Below are positions 1 through 11,704 of a stretch of DNA of 64,000 bases, one piece after another (position 1 is the first letter of the stretch; each line of letters starts with the position of its first letter). The DNA is from Ornithodoros turicata (Eukaryota; Arthropoda; Arachnida; Ixodida; Argasidae), in assembly GCF_037126465.1 (NCBI RefSeq), contig NC_088206.1, forward strand, positions 30,134,790-30,198,789, read 5' to 3'. The translations under genes were made by a program, and so were the position numbers. A model generated the notes under the pieces. That model did no database searches and was not told the DNA's origin. It saw nothing but the letters and a program-made list of their open reading frames with translations.

Positions 1-545
1 CAAGAGGAGAGTTTTAAAAACGTTTGAATGGGAGGTAAAGATATCAACAGTGGGGTGGAATTGCGTTCGTCATTTGTTGAATACGTACGATCGGATTTGC
101 AGGCATATGGTGGGATAAGTACAATATATTCGTGTGTCGGGTTACATTGACAGGTACGGCGATATAAAGCTGATGTAATAAAGATGGTGTATCGAGAAAA
201 CTGTGTAAGATCTTATAACAGAGCATAATATCATGAAAACGGCGTCGCGTTGAGAGTGGTTGGAGGTTAAGAAATGACATTATATCTCTATAGATATACA
301 TTCTAAAGTGAGGGCTTTTTCTGGTTGAGAATACGCTATGTACAATGTGTAGAAATTTCTTCTGGACAGATTCAATCCGTGACGAGTCAGTGCAGGAAAG
401 GGAGTTCCACACTGGAGACGCGTATTCCAGTCGCGGTAAAATTAAGGAACGATACAGGTGAAGAAATACAGAGTGTGTGGAAAAGATTTTGCATGTATAT
501 GTGAGCAAGCCAAGAATTTTGAGAGCTGAAGAGCGTACATAAGAG
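1..545 (-). pseudogene. Non-LTR retrotransposon, reverse transcriptase C-terminal fragment
   Basis: An open frame read from 508 down to 44 encodes the end of a reverse transcriptase of a non-LTR (LINE) element. The diagnostic stretch is LILPRLEYASPVWN followed by IESVQKKFL, the conserved region after the fingers/palm in jockey-, CR1- and R1-like ORF2 proteins. The YxDD catalytic box lies upstream and is absent, so this is a 5'-truncated copy, as is usual for LINE insertions. The 3' end lies beyond the left edge of the window. No endonuclease part is visible. The clade cannot be fixed from this fragment. It abuts a SINE tail on its right. Confidence 0.72.
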
Positions 546-578
546 ACATGATCAGTTTTGTTTACAATTAAATAATTT

Positions 579-818
<240 letters not shown>

Positions 819-1006
819 TGGCCAAAATTTACGATGCAAAGAAATTATGCCGAATTTCATGACGGGATAACTCGGTGAGTAATAAACCGATAGCAACCAA
901 CAGGCTAAATCCGGATTGCTTATACGTGTGAGGTTCTAGCTAACAAGGTCATTGCGGCGGGTTGTGACGGGCTCGTGCAAGAGAGACGGAAATATTGGGG
1001 TACGCG

Positions 1007-1435
1007 CAGTGGCGTAGCCAGACCTCCAAAGTAGGGGGGGCTCGATACGAAAACTTGCACCCCCCCCCACACACTGATCCTGGGTGCGACAGCACACATA
1101 TACTTGTCCACACCGCAAAATGCGGTTCAAACAAAAAAAAAAGAACAAAATTAATTTATTTGGACGTTCACAATACGATTACATATATAGGCTGTCATGT
1201 CCAGTGAGGTGGTGTCACGAAATTGTAAGCACTTTGAAAAGCTCATACTTTGAAAATCATTCACGAGTGCTGCTTAGATAGCCGTCATGAACTGCAAGAA
1301 CTTTCGCGATCGTCACGCTGGTCCCCCCCCCCCCCATATTATTTTCTCCTCGGATTTGCACGATTTGCGTCGGTCGGGTCGTGGCAGGTAGGGGGGGCTT
1401 GAGCCCCCCCTAGCCCCCCCGTCGCTACGCCACTG
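1007..1435. mobile_element. hAT-like MITE with perfect 8-bp TSD
   Basis: The 429-bp element begins CAGTGGCGTAGCC and ends with the near reverse complement GCTACGCCACTG. It is flanked by identical 8-bp duplications GGTACGCG at 999-1006 and 1436-1443. Eight-base duplications and CAG-like ends are typical of hAT elements. G/C runs lie just inside both ends. There is no transposase, so it is non-autonomous. Confidence 0.88.
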
Positions 1436-1531
1436 GGTACGCGTACCTTGCGGACTGTTTGTCTTGCGCACGCGTGAAGCTAGGACGCCGATCGAGGTAT
1501 CGTTGGAAAGCACTTGAGAGGTGGACCTTAA

Positions 1532-2479
1532 AGGAGCATTAAAGTGGTATCTAACATGGCCAAAAACTGCTGTCATCTTGTAAAGCAGTGTGTGAAAAGC
1601 ATTCCCACAAAATATTTCTGTCCAAAGTTGTTTCACCACGGTGCAATTAATTTGGAAAATCGCTGCCGCGGTGACAGGCCTGAGTGCTCCAACTGCAGAC
1701 CACACCCACTCTACTGTGACGTTGGTGGTAGAGAGCCCCTCATTCGTTCGTAGGAAAAACCGTCTGCTACGAACATTGCGAGCTGTTTCTTGTTGACTTC
1801 TATTCTTTATATGATTTATATCACGTTTTCTAAAAAAAACAAAGCATATATGCAGCCTGAGAAAATAAGATTACAATCACAAGAGTAATATATCCGTGGC
1901 TTCTGTACAATCTCAGAATTCACAGTAGCGGAAAGCAAGCGATGGCGGCCGTATTGTGGCGCCACCTGTTAACCACTCAACCAACTGCGCGGTGAAAACG
2001 GTCGGACAGGCTACACACGGCCGGGAAGCACGGGGTTTTCGCTGTACAAGCACATTTAATTTCGTGCTGCGCCACTCGTTCTTCCCGTGGTGTCTGCGGT
2101 CCCAAAAAATCATGGTTCTCGTGGACAGCCTTCAAACCCTCCGTTTCGGACATCACGTAGCCGGAGAACGCATGGCGTCTCCGAAGCGGTGGCAGACGCT
2201 CCGGCCTGCGCGATGTTGCTCACCTCGATCATGTGATCCCAGGTCCAATGAGGAGCGTCCTTTCCACTTGCGTCACATAGTGACGCTCGTGGTGGCTCTC
2301 ATCACGTGCCTATCGTGAAGGCGAAGGATGGTGTTTCGCACACGGGAGGTTCGGGGAGCTATTGCAGGCTTTCCAATTTCGCTACAGTGGCACTAATTGT
2401 GGGAAAACTGTTTTCGGCCGCCTAACATTCCATACTGACCAAAAACAGAAACAAAGTTGCGGACCTCTAGACTGCTCCT
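1532..2479. mobile_element. TTAA-flanked MITE (AGGAGCA ends)
   Basis: The left end AGGAGCATT follows TTAA (1528-1531). The right end is the reverse complement of AGGAGCAGT, followed by TTAC (2480-2483), one base from TTAA. The inverted ends are short and imperfect. There is no coding frame with recognisable similarity inside. The TTAA target fits piggyBac or Kolobok; ends alone do not decide. Confidence 0.45.
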
Positions 2480-2894
2480 TTACCTAAGCTCCTAAGCTAC
2501 ATCGGCTGCAACAACAATAACCGAAATTTCATAAATTTCCAAAGGTGAAAAGTCAAAATTTTGAAAAAATGTCGAAATATAGAACTAAAATATGACCAGA
2601 ATTGAAGGTAACGGCAATCAGAAGAAAGGCCGGCTCGAAGGGAACCCAAAATACCTCCAAAGTCCTGCCACGAGCGATCGAGACAGCTACAGGAGTGCCG
2701 AAGAAAAGAAGCGGCGGAGGCAAATTCGACTGCAGGCGCGCACAGCGAGCCCTTACTCTCTACCAGCTAGGCAACTTCGACTTGTGCGAGTGTGAAAGTG
2801 ATCTACAAAGATGATGGAGTGCATCCAGAGGGGGGGGGGGGAGGGGGCTCGGCACCGTGGAGGAGCCAGAGCCCGCCAGAGAACCCCAGGCGCA
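2480..2894. other. No recognised feature
   Basis: Overlapping frames of up to 75 codons on both strands show no recognisable motif. The stretch ends in a run of G residues (2830-2840) next to the foldback element. Confidence 0.5.
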
Positions 2895-3515
2895 GCGACG
2901 ATGGGAGGCGGGGCGCGCGGGTGTATCCCGTTTGAAACCATTAAAATTAATATTTCAAAAATAAACGCGTAAGTTCCCACTGCTAAAAATATATCTCCCA
3001 GAATATACGCTTAAAAATAAACAAACAAAAATAATCGCCGAAATATCCCCGTTTAAATATAAACGCTAAGGAATCCACGGTTAAGAATATACCGTTAAAA
3101 GTAAATCGTTTCAGAATCACCCAAATTCCCCCTACAGTTGCTAGAGTCACGTGGTATGGCCCAAATCAAGGTGAACTGCAAGCTAAGGGGCTTAACCTAA
3201 CCTCACAGGACGAAACTAGCCTAAACTATCCCAAACTAACCGAAACCAAACTAAACTAACTTAACATAACATGATATAACCCAGCGTAAATTGCAATCAG
3301 TCCGCCTCCGTGCTAGATGGTGAGGGGATTTTGAAACAGATTATTTTTAATGGTGGATTATTAAACGGTGATCTCTAGGCGGGGATAGTAAGCGGTTTAT
3401 TTTAGGAGATATATTTTTAACCGCGTATTTTTTAAGCGGATTATTCTTGAATGTTTTATTCTTAAACGTTTATTCTTAATGGTGGATTTCGGGGACCTCC
3501 CGGGCGCGCCGCCTT
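2895..3515. repeat. Foldback built of degenerate short repeats
   Basis: The left side (about 2895-3120) carries repeated words such as AATAAACG and AATATAC. The right side (about 3320-3515) carries their reverse complements, for example CGTTTATTCTTAATGGTGG. The outer ends are GC-rich and complementary (GGCGGGGCGCGCG against GGGCGCGCCGCC). The centre holds TTAACCTAACCT-like words. The layout is a large hairpin of 17-25-bp diverged units. Family unknown. Confidence 0.5.
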
Positions 3516-4120
3516 CACTGTGTCGGTCGAGGCGAACGAGTTGGGCCACGCGTACTGTTTCTTTCACTGAAATCCCGCAAAGGAGCAAAGGAATCAGATG
3601 GTGACGTTTTCATGTAAAACGCTACGGCATGGATACGACTGAGTCCGCCCCAATTTTATCGTACAGTTTCCGTGGCATGCTCCCCGTCCCCGAAAACTTG
3701 CTACTTTACACTTGAGGGCACCTTTTTGGAATGAGCAAAAATCGCTCTCAATATCGCCACAGGAAAAAAAAACAAAAAAACACTGCCTCCACATGTAGCA
3801 AGGCGAGATGGCTACTTTGCCTATAAAAAACGGGACTGAGTAAAAGTATAGCCGCATGAAAACGCTTTCATCGTTTTTTCTACGCATTCCCAAACGAGTT
3901 CTATACAAACACCGCCTCTGTAACACAAAAAAAAAAAATTGTCGTGCTCCATATATCAGTACGCTGAAGCTACTCAGTGTGACGTCCAGTGGTAGCGTGC
4001 ATCTAGTATGCACGCGATGGAAAATTGTCACTGGAAAAAGGGCTGTGTTTCTCACCCTACACTGGCAAGAGCAAGCTATTTTACAAGAAGTGCGGGTGCC
4101 GACATGCAACACGCCTTATA
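3516..4120. other. Unrecognised stretch with a 172-codon minus-strand frame
   Basis: A minus-strand frame from 4112 to 3594 is open for 172 codons but shows no motif I recognise. It includes phenylalanine runs produced by A tracts on the plus strand (3768-3780, 3928-3939). I regard it as probably fortuitous. No RNA gene or promoter is evident. Confidence 0.35.
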
Positions 4121-4124
4121 GGGT

Positions 4125-4735
4125 TTTTTTTTTTGGGGGGGGGGATATTTATTAGACCAAAGGAAAAAAAAGGGGGAAAGGTCAGCCAAACGGGACGTCG
4201 GCTTGCTATTCCGCAAAGAAAACAGAAAAATAAATAAAAGAAGAATAAAATAAATAAAAAGAAAAGAGAAGAACTAGGAAATAAAGGATAAACTAACAAA
4301 CGGTGAAAGAAGGGTGAGACAGATTAAAGAACTCTAAACATTAGGTTAATGCGTTGAGGGTGAGGGTGGGGCACTGATGAATGAGATGGCACGCCTTGAG
4401 TTCACAGGTTGTTCATGAAGTCTGTGTCGCTCAGGAACGTCAAAACTGCTTTGGTCACAGACCGCTGTGTGGGATGTCGTGCTGGGCCGAGCAGAGTGGC
4501 CAGAGAAAAGTCTGAGCACCGCAGCTCGACTAGACGTCGTCTGAGCATGGCTCGAGGGGTGTCTAATCTATGACAGTCCAGGAGAAGATGTGGAATATCA
4601 GCTTCAACAGCGCAAGTGGGGAATTTGGGCGAGTGGAGAAGACTCATTTTATAGAGAAGCAGAGGTGTCTTGGCGACATTAAAGGGGGTAAGAACTCCCA
4701 TCTGGAGGTATTTAGTTACGAGTGCAATAGGTGTA
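4125..4735 (-). pseudogene. Non-LTR retrotransposon C-terminus and 3' UTR
   Basis: The minus-strand frame 4701-4402 encodes the last ~99 residues of a LINE ORF2. It contains ADIPHLLLDCHRL, the remnant of the C-terminal Cys/His region that reads HLLxxC in related elements. It continues RSVTKAVLTFLSDTDF to a stop at 4402. Downstream on the same strand is a 3' UTR with an AATAGCAAGCCGACGTCCCG block and AATAAATATCCCCC at the end (about 4130-4150). A similar 3' end occurs on the plus strand near 9900-9958. The copy is 5'-truncated and lacks the reverse transcriptase. Confidence 0.7.
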
Positions 4736-4944
4736 ATAGTCTTCTGCTACGTTCTACGAATTCTATTTACAATTTATTATTCAATACTTCTCTTTCATAA
4801 CATGTGCAGCGTTAATACAAAATCGCATTTCTTTTCGGATATGGGCGAGTAGACGTACCGTCATCCAGATACGTCTACCCATTGTTACGTCATTTGAAGA
4901 ATTGTATCACCCAGTCAGACGCCAACGCGTAGGTACACATAACG

Positions 4945-5035
4945 TTCTGCTTTACACTCAGCGTGCTCCTAGCCAACCATCATCCAGAATGACAACGTTC
5001 TCGTCTCTGATTCGTTGAAAACGGGAAGCAGAGCC
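4945..5035 (+). repeat. Half copy of the palindromic CTCCTAGCCAACC MITE
   Basis: The sequence GCTCCTAGCCAACCATCATC followed by a TTGAAAACGGGA word matches one arm of the palindromic element seen complete at 19,520-19,762 and 21,241-21,475. Only one arm is present; the LINE fragment follows immediately. Confidence 0.6.
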
Positions 5036-5039
5036 TATT

Positions 5040-5830
5040 TTGTAGTCGTACATAATGGCTACATAATCCTGCAGCGCATCGCGTGCAAGTACGAAACATG
5101 CCCATTTGCCAACAAGTCACGTGTCAAGATAGAGGCACTACTGCAAAATAATACCCGCGTTGCGCTGCAGTGGCTCCCGAGCCACAAGGGAATCCCAGGG
5201 AACGAACATGCTGACCAACTATGCAAAGATGCCACAGGGAAACCACCTATCTTCAAACTGACAACAACCCAGTGGCAGATATACAAGACCATAAAGACGT
5301 ACATAGGGAGCCAACACACAGACCAACCCACAGCAACTGGCACAGCCCCTCCCCCATGCCTAACCACTGGGCTCTCAAGACAGGAAGCCAAGGTACTCCT
5401 GAAGCTACGAACATCTACGGCAAAAACACGAGTCAGGAAGTACAGGTTTGGACAAGCTACAGACCCGCTGTGCACCAGCTGCTCTGTACCCGAGACCGTG
5501 CCCCACCTCATGGAGCGATGCAAGGCAACGTCGTCAGCTCGTCAAGCACTCCTTCGAAGCCTCCGCATTGCAGGCACCACGGACGTCACCATCACCAACC
5601 TGATTTACCCGACGGGCCCTCTTGGGACCAGAAAAACCATTCAACATCTCGTTCTAACCTTCCTGAAGACAATCAAACTCATCGATCGCTCATGACGACG
5701 ACCTGCGGATAACCCCGTGAATTTCGACTAACCAGAACCGGGTCGACGAGCACCGACCCCAGAGACTCCGAGAAATACCGAGCTGTGTGTCAAATTACGA
5801 CGAGCGAGATATCCTATGTGCGACTCATGT
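5040..5830 (+). pseudogene. Non-LTR retrotransposon RNase H domain and C-terminus
   Basis: The frame to the stop at 5693-5695 carries the end of an RNase H domain: LQWLPSHKGIPGNEHADQLC includes the conserved histidine and final aspartate of the fold. After it comes a Cys/His box (CTSCSVPETVPHLMERC). RNase H after reverse transcriptase is found in I, R1-like and related LINE clades. The start of the frame at 5015 lies in unrelated MITE sequence, so the element is 5'-truncated near 5040. A 3' UTR of about 130 bp follows. It is a different subfamily from the fragment at 4125-4735, judged by the C-terminal sequence. Confidence 0.8.
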
Positions 5831-6359
5831 GATCAATATAATGTAATGACATGCAGTGCCTCAACGTCCGTTTGCAAAATGGTTCTGTGACACGCGTCAC
5901 TACAGGCTATGGAAAACGCCAGTTGCAGCGCCTGAAAACACCGCTTGCAACAAAAACAATCACACACACACATGCATGAACCACAGCAGTAACGGTGTTT
6001 ACATTCATAATACATACATAACTTATTGTCATTAGGCGATGTGAAGTGATGTGATAGAAAAAGAAAAATTGGGGATTTAAGTCGCGACAAAGTCAGACTG
6101 GCTACCCCAGACCACTTAGCCGCGGTTAGTCGAAATAAATAAAAAGGAGAAAACCCAGTTGTTGGGGCCGGGAGACACATATCCCGAACTAGTGGGAACA
6201 CTTGTCACAAACGAGGGACCAGAAAGTCACTAGGCGGTACTTGGTTAGGACTGCGTAGTTTATGTCATGTAAGGTTGATTTTCATAGAGGTAGAGACGTA
6301 TTGCAGTCAAAATGGCACTACTTATGACAACAGCATTTCAATGTAATCGCAGAGTTACT
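5831..6359. other. No recognised gene
   Basis: Low-complexity and unassigned sequence. A minus-strand frame at 6201-5833 (122 codons) is cysteine-rich only because of CA repeats near 5960. On the minus strand 6055-6190 resembles a LINE 3' UTR in texture, but I cannot align it to another copy here. Confidence 0.4.
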
Positions 6360-6560
6360 GCTCGAAGTGGAGCGGGAGGGGCAGTGTTGTACACAGCGAC
6401 GCTACCAATGGCGCCGCTACCTTATTCGCTACTTTTTTCACTAGCGGAGTAACGATCGCCCTACATTTTACACTGGTAACGGACAAAGTATTTCCGCTAC
6501 AAATACACGTAGCGGCGAACTCTTTCTCCGCTACCGCTACCGCTACTTTTTATAATATGG
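6360..6560. repeat. Degenerate TAGCGG/CCGCTA repeat, copy 1
   Basis: Repeated CCGCTAC and GTAGCGG words occur every 6-30 bases, ending in a CCGCTACCGCTACCGCTAC run near 6528-6546. A related stretch in the opposite orientation is at 12,535-12,740. Confidence 0.55.
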
Positions 6561-6619
6561 AAGACGTGGAACACAGAGAGACAAATTTGAAGAAAAGCAG
6601 CTGAGGCTCTTTGGCTGCT

Positions 6620-6905
6620 TCGGCCGAAACAGCCGTCCAGTGCTGGTGTGGCGATGTTTGGGACTTATAAACAGATGTTCTACGTGCAGCCAAAGAGAAT
6701 CGGCTACTTTTTTTCCCATAACACTTCACTCGCTTTGCACTGGGCTTTCAGAGGTGGGTCCCTTACCCTGACAGGAGGACATCACGTTCCACGTGACCTT
6801 CCGACGCCACTCGCTCAAACGTCGCCCACCTGCTGCTGAGGATGGCCCAATAAGGCCGAAACAGCTGTCCAGCGCTGGTGTGGTGACGTTTGGGACTTAT
6901 ATGCA
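6620..6905 (+). repeat. Direct repeat of a GGCCGAAACAGC block
   Basis: A ~50-bp block starting GGCCGAAACAGC and ending TTTGGGACTTATA occurs at about 6622-6670 and again at 6853-6902 with a few substitutions. The spacer holds no recognised gene. Possibly the duplicated tail of an unidentified retroelement. Confidence 0.5.
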
Positions 6906-7859
6906 CACAGAGAAAAACTGAGATAACGATGAAGCAGAATTAATTTTTCTTATTTCTTTTACTCACTTGTTTATAAGGCAGACTGATGTGGCGATCTTCC
7001 TTAATTTCACTAGCTTTTATAGGCTAAGCGCAATTGAGTAGTTAGGAATATAATTTTGTAGCACACACTTTTTAGCTCACATTTGCGAAACACACACAGG
7101 TATGTATGACATACTGCATAATATTGGCTTCGAAGCTATAGTTTCCGTCAACTTGCAACACTTGCAAACAACAACGTCAACACTTGCAAAACTAGTGTCA
7201 GCGTGTTGACATAGCACACTTAAAACTGTGTTTTGCAGCTTTATTGTTCGGAGCAAACAAACAACTCGTCGTGTCTTTTGGAACAGGAATACGAAAATAC
7301 AAGGTGCTTCACCTAAAGTGATAAAAAATTCTAACTGGCGACGTACTCGTCGGAGGATTGTTTGACTTTCGCCAATCAGCTTCTGGAAACTTTTGCCACC
7401 ATTGAGGAAACCTTTGGACAATGCTTAATTGCGGGAAATTTATTTTTTCAGTTGAACTTTGAAAATTGCCATGCTAACCTCACTTTTTTGTTTACAGAAA
7501 TATGAAGTCCTCCACGGATAACCGCAGTCCCAACAGAAACTATGCACAGTTTCGCAACAGAAATAGTCGAAAAAATTAGTAAAAATCACGCTTTAGCCCC
7601 GCCTGCTTGATTTTCGAAAGAAGCGCCTGCGAAATGTGCGTCTAGAGAAGGAAGTGTCCCCGCCTTGATTTGTTTTGCCTTCTTTGTGATAAGACGGCTA
7701 TCACGCATCAAGGTCAAAGCGGGGAAAGAAAGGTAAAACAAGAGGTGGGAACACTTCCTCCTCTCGACGTGCCTTCCGTGCGCTCTTCAATGCGACAACC
7801 CAAGCAACAAACAAAGGCTGGGCCAAGCTTGGCAATAGTTAGGATGGCCTACCTGGCCT

Positions 7860-8780
7860 TGCTTGGTACATCATCGGCCAACAAGCTTGTTTCTTGATAC
7901 GGATCTGTACCCTGGCCAATGATTTGCCATGCATTGGCCAGCCTACGTTGTACAAAGCTTGTGCCAAGATACAGACCAAAGCATTCCTGCGGCGTCGCTC
8001 ATTGTCATACCCAATTGTCTCGCGGTGTAAGGTAACGATATATCATTATTTGTTTGTTTTGCTAGTAATTTCCCACAACGACAAGTGAGCACGACGTTTC
8101 AAAATGCAAAAAATAGATAGGTTTTTAAAAGTATAAAAAATATCGTAAGATTCCCGAGACCACAATACGAGCAACCGCACAACGGCATGTGTTTTCCTGA
8201 GGAAAAACAGATACTATACACAGATTGTCTCGCGAGCTTCCGCAAATTCGAGAGTCCTTAACGATCAAAGATGGAAGTCACTGAAAAGGTTAGCCAGCTG
8301 TAGGACTCGAACCCACATCTTCTGGTTTTATTGAGGCTTTGTATGTATTTGTCCCTTCTATGTTGTTCCAGCCTCAGAACATCAGTTCTTTCATGTTCGA
8401 GAGTCCTGTTCGAGTGTATGTCAAAATGAAGGTTGAGGTATCTATATGTTTAATTTGGCGCGTACACAAACTACACTGAAATGATGAATTGCTTGTCGTA
8501 CTAACTCGCCATGAATGTAAAGCTTCTGTTTCTTACTGCTTTAGTTTTGAAAAATTCCCTTGGTCCATCGAAGGTCGAACTTATGCAGCGCTAGACCATT
8601 CTACGTTTCCCTCTCCCCCAGGCGAGATTGATCAAAGCTTTGGCAAGTGCTTGGCCAACGAGCTCGTTTCTTGATACGGATCTGTACCCTGGCCGACGGC
8701 TTTCCAATCCTCGCTCTGCCTATCACTATGCAACGTTGCGCCAACGTTGGATGGCCGAAAGAGTCGTTGGCCAACTGCCA
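7860..8780 (+). repeat. Direct repeat with GGCCAACAAGCTTGTTTCTTG word
   Basis: A block around GCTTGTTTCTTGATACGGAT and CTGTACCCTGGCC occurs at 7870-7930 and 8655-8700. Each copy is surrounded by TTGGCCAACG-type words in both orientations. It looks like two copies of a small repeat inside the larger transposon. Confidence 0.45.
8261..8395 (-). repeat. Partial tRNA-Thr-like SINE
   Basis: The minus strand carries the 3' half of the tRNA-like head (GTGGGTTCGAGTCC in the T arm) joined to GGCTAACCTTTTCAGTGAC, as in the copies near 17.3 and 17.7 kb. The anticodon and D arms are missing. The right part (8335-8395) matches 17,495-17,565. Confidence 0.65.
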
Positions 8781-9155
8781 TCCGACCTTTTGCCAACCGT
8801 CGGCCATCGGCCGTTGCTTGCTTGGGAATCAAGCAGGCGGAGGCTCGTAACTTTCTTAAACTATTTTTACTGTGCTAGTTTTTGTTGGGTCTGTGGTTAT
8901 CCGTGGAGTACTTCTTATTTTTGCAAAAAAAAAAAAAGCGAGATTCGCTTGACAATTTTCAAAGTTTAATTTAAAAAATAAATTTCCCTGAATTAAAAAT
9001 TGTCCAAAGCCTCCTTAAATGGCGGCAAAAGTTCCCAGAAGGTAACTGCTTGAAGTTCCGCAAACCTCCGGCGAGTACGTCGCCAGTTATAAGTATTTAT
9101 CACTTCAGGTGAAACACCCTGTATATCGGAAACACAATGATATAATGCTATAGTC

Positions 9156-10038
9156 CATAGGCGCCAACTGCGGGGGGGGGGGGGGGCCTTGCTCCCCCGG
9201 AACATGAACTAGGGGGGACGCCGCCTCCCCCAGGAAGTCCCGCTAAGTGACTGACACCAACCTTTGGGGCTCGGAGCGCCCGGGTCAAAAGAGCGAAGAG
9301 GCACCAACCCCAAAAATGCATCTTGCAATTTGTAAAAGATGTATCCGCCCACCATACTCATTATCACAGTAGAAGGTGAGGCGAAGAAACATAGAGGATG
9401 ACACAACACATTGCCTGAATTTCGCCCAAAGCAATCAGATCAATGAAACGAAAGCAGCCGAAAAGGTACCTGCAGCTGCCAGTGAGGTGCAACGGTAGAA
9501 TCTTCGGAACACATGTCCGTTGGGAGCGGGTTCAACTACCGCTGGTCCATTTCCTTGACCATATTCATAATATTGCGTACATTTCGGGTCAAACACCGAG
9601 GATTCAATGCATTTTGTTCCTGTTGCACTCAGTTTTCAAAGGCGTAATGCCTTCAGTTGTGCACATGTTCACTGTTTACGTTCTCTTTGTTTTTCTTTTT
9701 TTCTGTTCTTCCTTCCTCTTATTTCTATACCAGTTCTGCATACATCATAAGATCCCACCAGAGTGTGTGATTCTTCAGCTTTAGTTTAGTGTTCTCCGTT
9801 TTTCCTTTCCTTTTCTTTCCTTCTTTTTGTTTTCTGTTGCTTTCTTTTTCTTTGCCTTTTTTGCTTTCCCGCTTTCACTTTTTTTTGAATAACACGCCGA
9901 CATCCATCTGGCTTACATTTCTTTTTTTTTCTTAATAAACATATCCCCCCCACCCCCCACTCTCGCCAGGGTACTTATTTCGCGGTGCGCCCTTGCCCCC
10001 CCCCCCCCCCCTGGGAAAATGAAAAGTCTCCGCCTCTG
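9156..10038. mobile_element. hAT-like element with 8-bp TSD CTATAGTC
   Basis: The element starts CATAGGCGCCAACTG and ends GTCTCCGCCTCTG. Identical 8-bp duplications CTATAGTC flank it at 9148-9155 and 10,039-10,046. G and C runs lie just inside each end (9171-9186, 9997-10,012). No transposase remains. A LINE 3' end is nested inside it. Confidence 0.82.
9600..9958 (+). repeat. LINE 3' UTR fragment nested in the hAT element
   Basis: A T/C-rich stretch leads to GAATAACACGCCGACATCC and then AATAAACATATCCCCCC near 9935-9952. This parallels the 3' end of the LINE at 4125-4735 on the other strand. No coding part is visible. Confidence 0.55.
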
Positions 10039-10320
10039 CTATAGTCATTCATTGCACTCCAAACGTACCGCTACTTTGCTTTAAAGTGTTGTGCCTTAGG
10101 TGAAACATTTCGGGGGAGATGGAATTACCTAAGTTTACACAGGTTGCCCCCAACGCGGTCTAGTTATTTTTCCACATTACGTACGTTACACTGTGAGAAT
10201 ATGAGCCTCACCAAGTGAATAATAATATTATCCTGGAGTCAGTGTACGCCAATATGCTTATGAATGCTTTTTCCACACTTGCATGGTGGCGGTACACCGG
10301 AACGTTAAAGTAATTCACAT

Positions 10321-11025
10321 AAAGGGACTATCGCATCCGGGAACGTATGTATGATACCGATAAGGTAATGTTCGTCACCGCCTCAGAGACAATTTTGCTG
10401 AATTTCTCTTCCGGAAACAGCCTACATATCGAATAAACGAGATTTAAAGGTTCGCATTCCATCTGCAGTCAACACGATGATGACGTCAGCAAGGCACACG
10501 AATGGGAGCGCAGCGCAGGCGATTGTCTCTCTGCTTGGCGTTCGCATCGCAATATACTAAGTCAAGAGTCCTCGGTAAATACGCTGACTTTCGCTTACCA
10601 GTGTGAGACCTGACGTAACCATGTTGCGTGAAACACGGTGTTACGCTCCTGGCTTAGGAATACGTTCGACGCTAACCAGAAACAGCATTCCCCGAGCCGA
10701 TCACAGAGAAGACACCGTCCCTTTGCATTCCGGCTCGACCGCCCGCCTGTCGGTCGGTCGCCAAGGCTACCAAAGTCCCTCCGGTCGCTCCATGATTGGT
10801 CTCCTCCGCATCAAAGGGCACGCAGTGATTGGCTTCGTCCGTGTGATGTTTCCAGGTAGGAAATCGCGGAATGCGTCGTCTGCTCTTGCCAAGTTTTATA
10901 TCAAACTGCACAGGAACAATGCCACCAATTCGCATCGGGTTTTCGGCGTTATTATCAGTGATGAACGCGGAGTAAAACTGCACTATAGTTTCGGAATCGA
11001 GCGGGACGGACGCGATAGTCCCTTT
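10321..11025. mobile_element. Kolobok-like TTAA-family MITE (AGGGACTATCGC ends)
   Basis: The left end AAAGGGACTATCGCATCC and right end GCGATAGTCCCTTTTAAAG are inverted copies. The right 160 bp match the element starting at 63,574. The larger elements at 42,576-45,897 and 56,945-60,885 have the same terminal bases. The left target has drifted from TTAA. No transposase; frames inside are not recognisable. Confidence 0.7.
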
Positions 11026-11704
11026 TAAAGCAATTTATTGTTGACAGCGTTTGACATGTTCAGGGAAAAGCTACATCACAATTTTCTGGAGTTGGAGTTG
11101 GACGGACTAAAAACATGACAATTTTCTGTCTCTAAATGTTTCCTTACGGAGGTGATCTCACACGGGTAGACTCTTACTGAGGAACTCATACTCAAACAAA
11201 AGAAAAAAAGCGTATTAAACATAGATTTTCGTAGAGTCAAACGCTTTGTAAGGGAAGCCGTCGTGTGGCTGGAAGAATGGGAAGCAGGCAACAACATTAA
11301 GCAACAGTAGGCAACAACATTAACTCCTAATTCCTGTGAGACCTAAGCTTTGGTGCAGTGTGCCAACAGCACGGGGTTGGCCCAGGAGAGACCAAATATT
11401 ATGCCATTCGTTTGATGTTTTCACCTCGATGTGTGGTCGTTTATGATAGCAGTGGCAATCCGTTATCAATCCGTCGACAGGAAGCAGACGGAAGAGTTTG
11501 AGGTTGGGATTCGTGGATATCTGGGACAAAATACTATCACTGGAGAAAAATCCTCTTGTCCTCCAAACATTCTGACGGGAAAATTATTAAATGCACACAT
11601 GCGCTATGTGCATGAGAGATTATGTCCTAAATGCGCATCATCTGAACGTAATCATCAATGTGAATTAATGTATATTGACTGTAAGTAGCGGTATAGTTTA
11701 TATA
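11026..11704. other. No recognised feature
   Basis: Both strands show only short unremarkable frames. A direct duplication of GGCAACAACATTAA occurs at about 11,286 and 11,309. Confidence 0.4.

Larger units (their letters stand above)
7300..9121. mobile_element. DNA transposon with ~175-bp inverted ends and TA TSD
   Basis: The left end CAAGGTGCTTCACCTAAAG (7300 onward) and right end (reverse complement CAGGGTGTTTCACCTGAAG, to 9121) stay similar for about 175 bp. Shared words include AACTGGCGACGTACTCG. TA flanks both ends (7298-7299, 9122-9123). No transposase is seen inside. Interior frames show nothing recognisable. The CAGGGTG start is shared with the foldback elements at 11,705 and 14,330, suggesting related families. 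Confidence 0.75.

Noticed and set aside
3181..3290. Internal telomeric array
   Set aside because: CCTAA-like words are irregular and few; they are part of the foldback element's low-complexity centre.
3594..4112. 172-codon minus-strand frame
   Set aside because: No motif; its phenylalanine runs come from A tracts and there is no related copy to test conservation.
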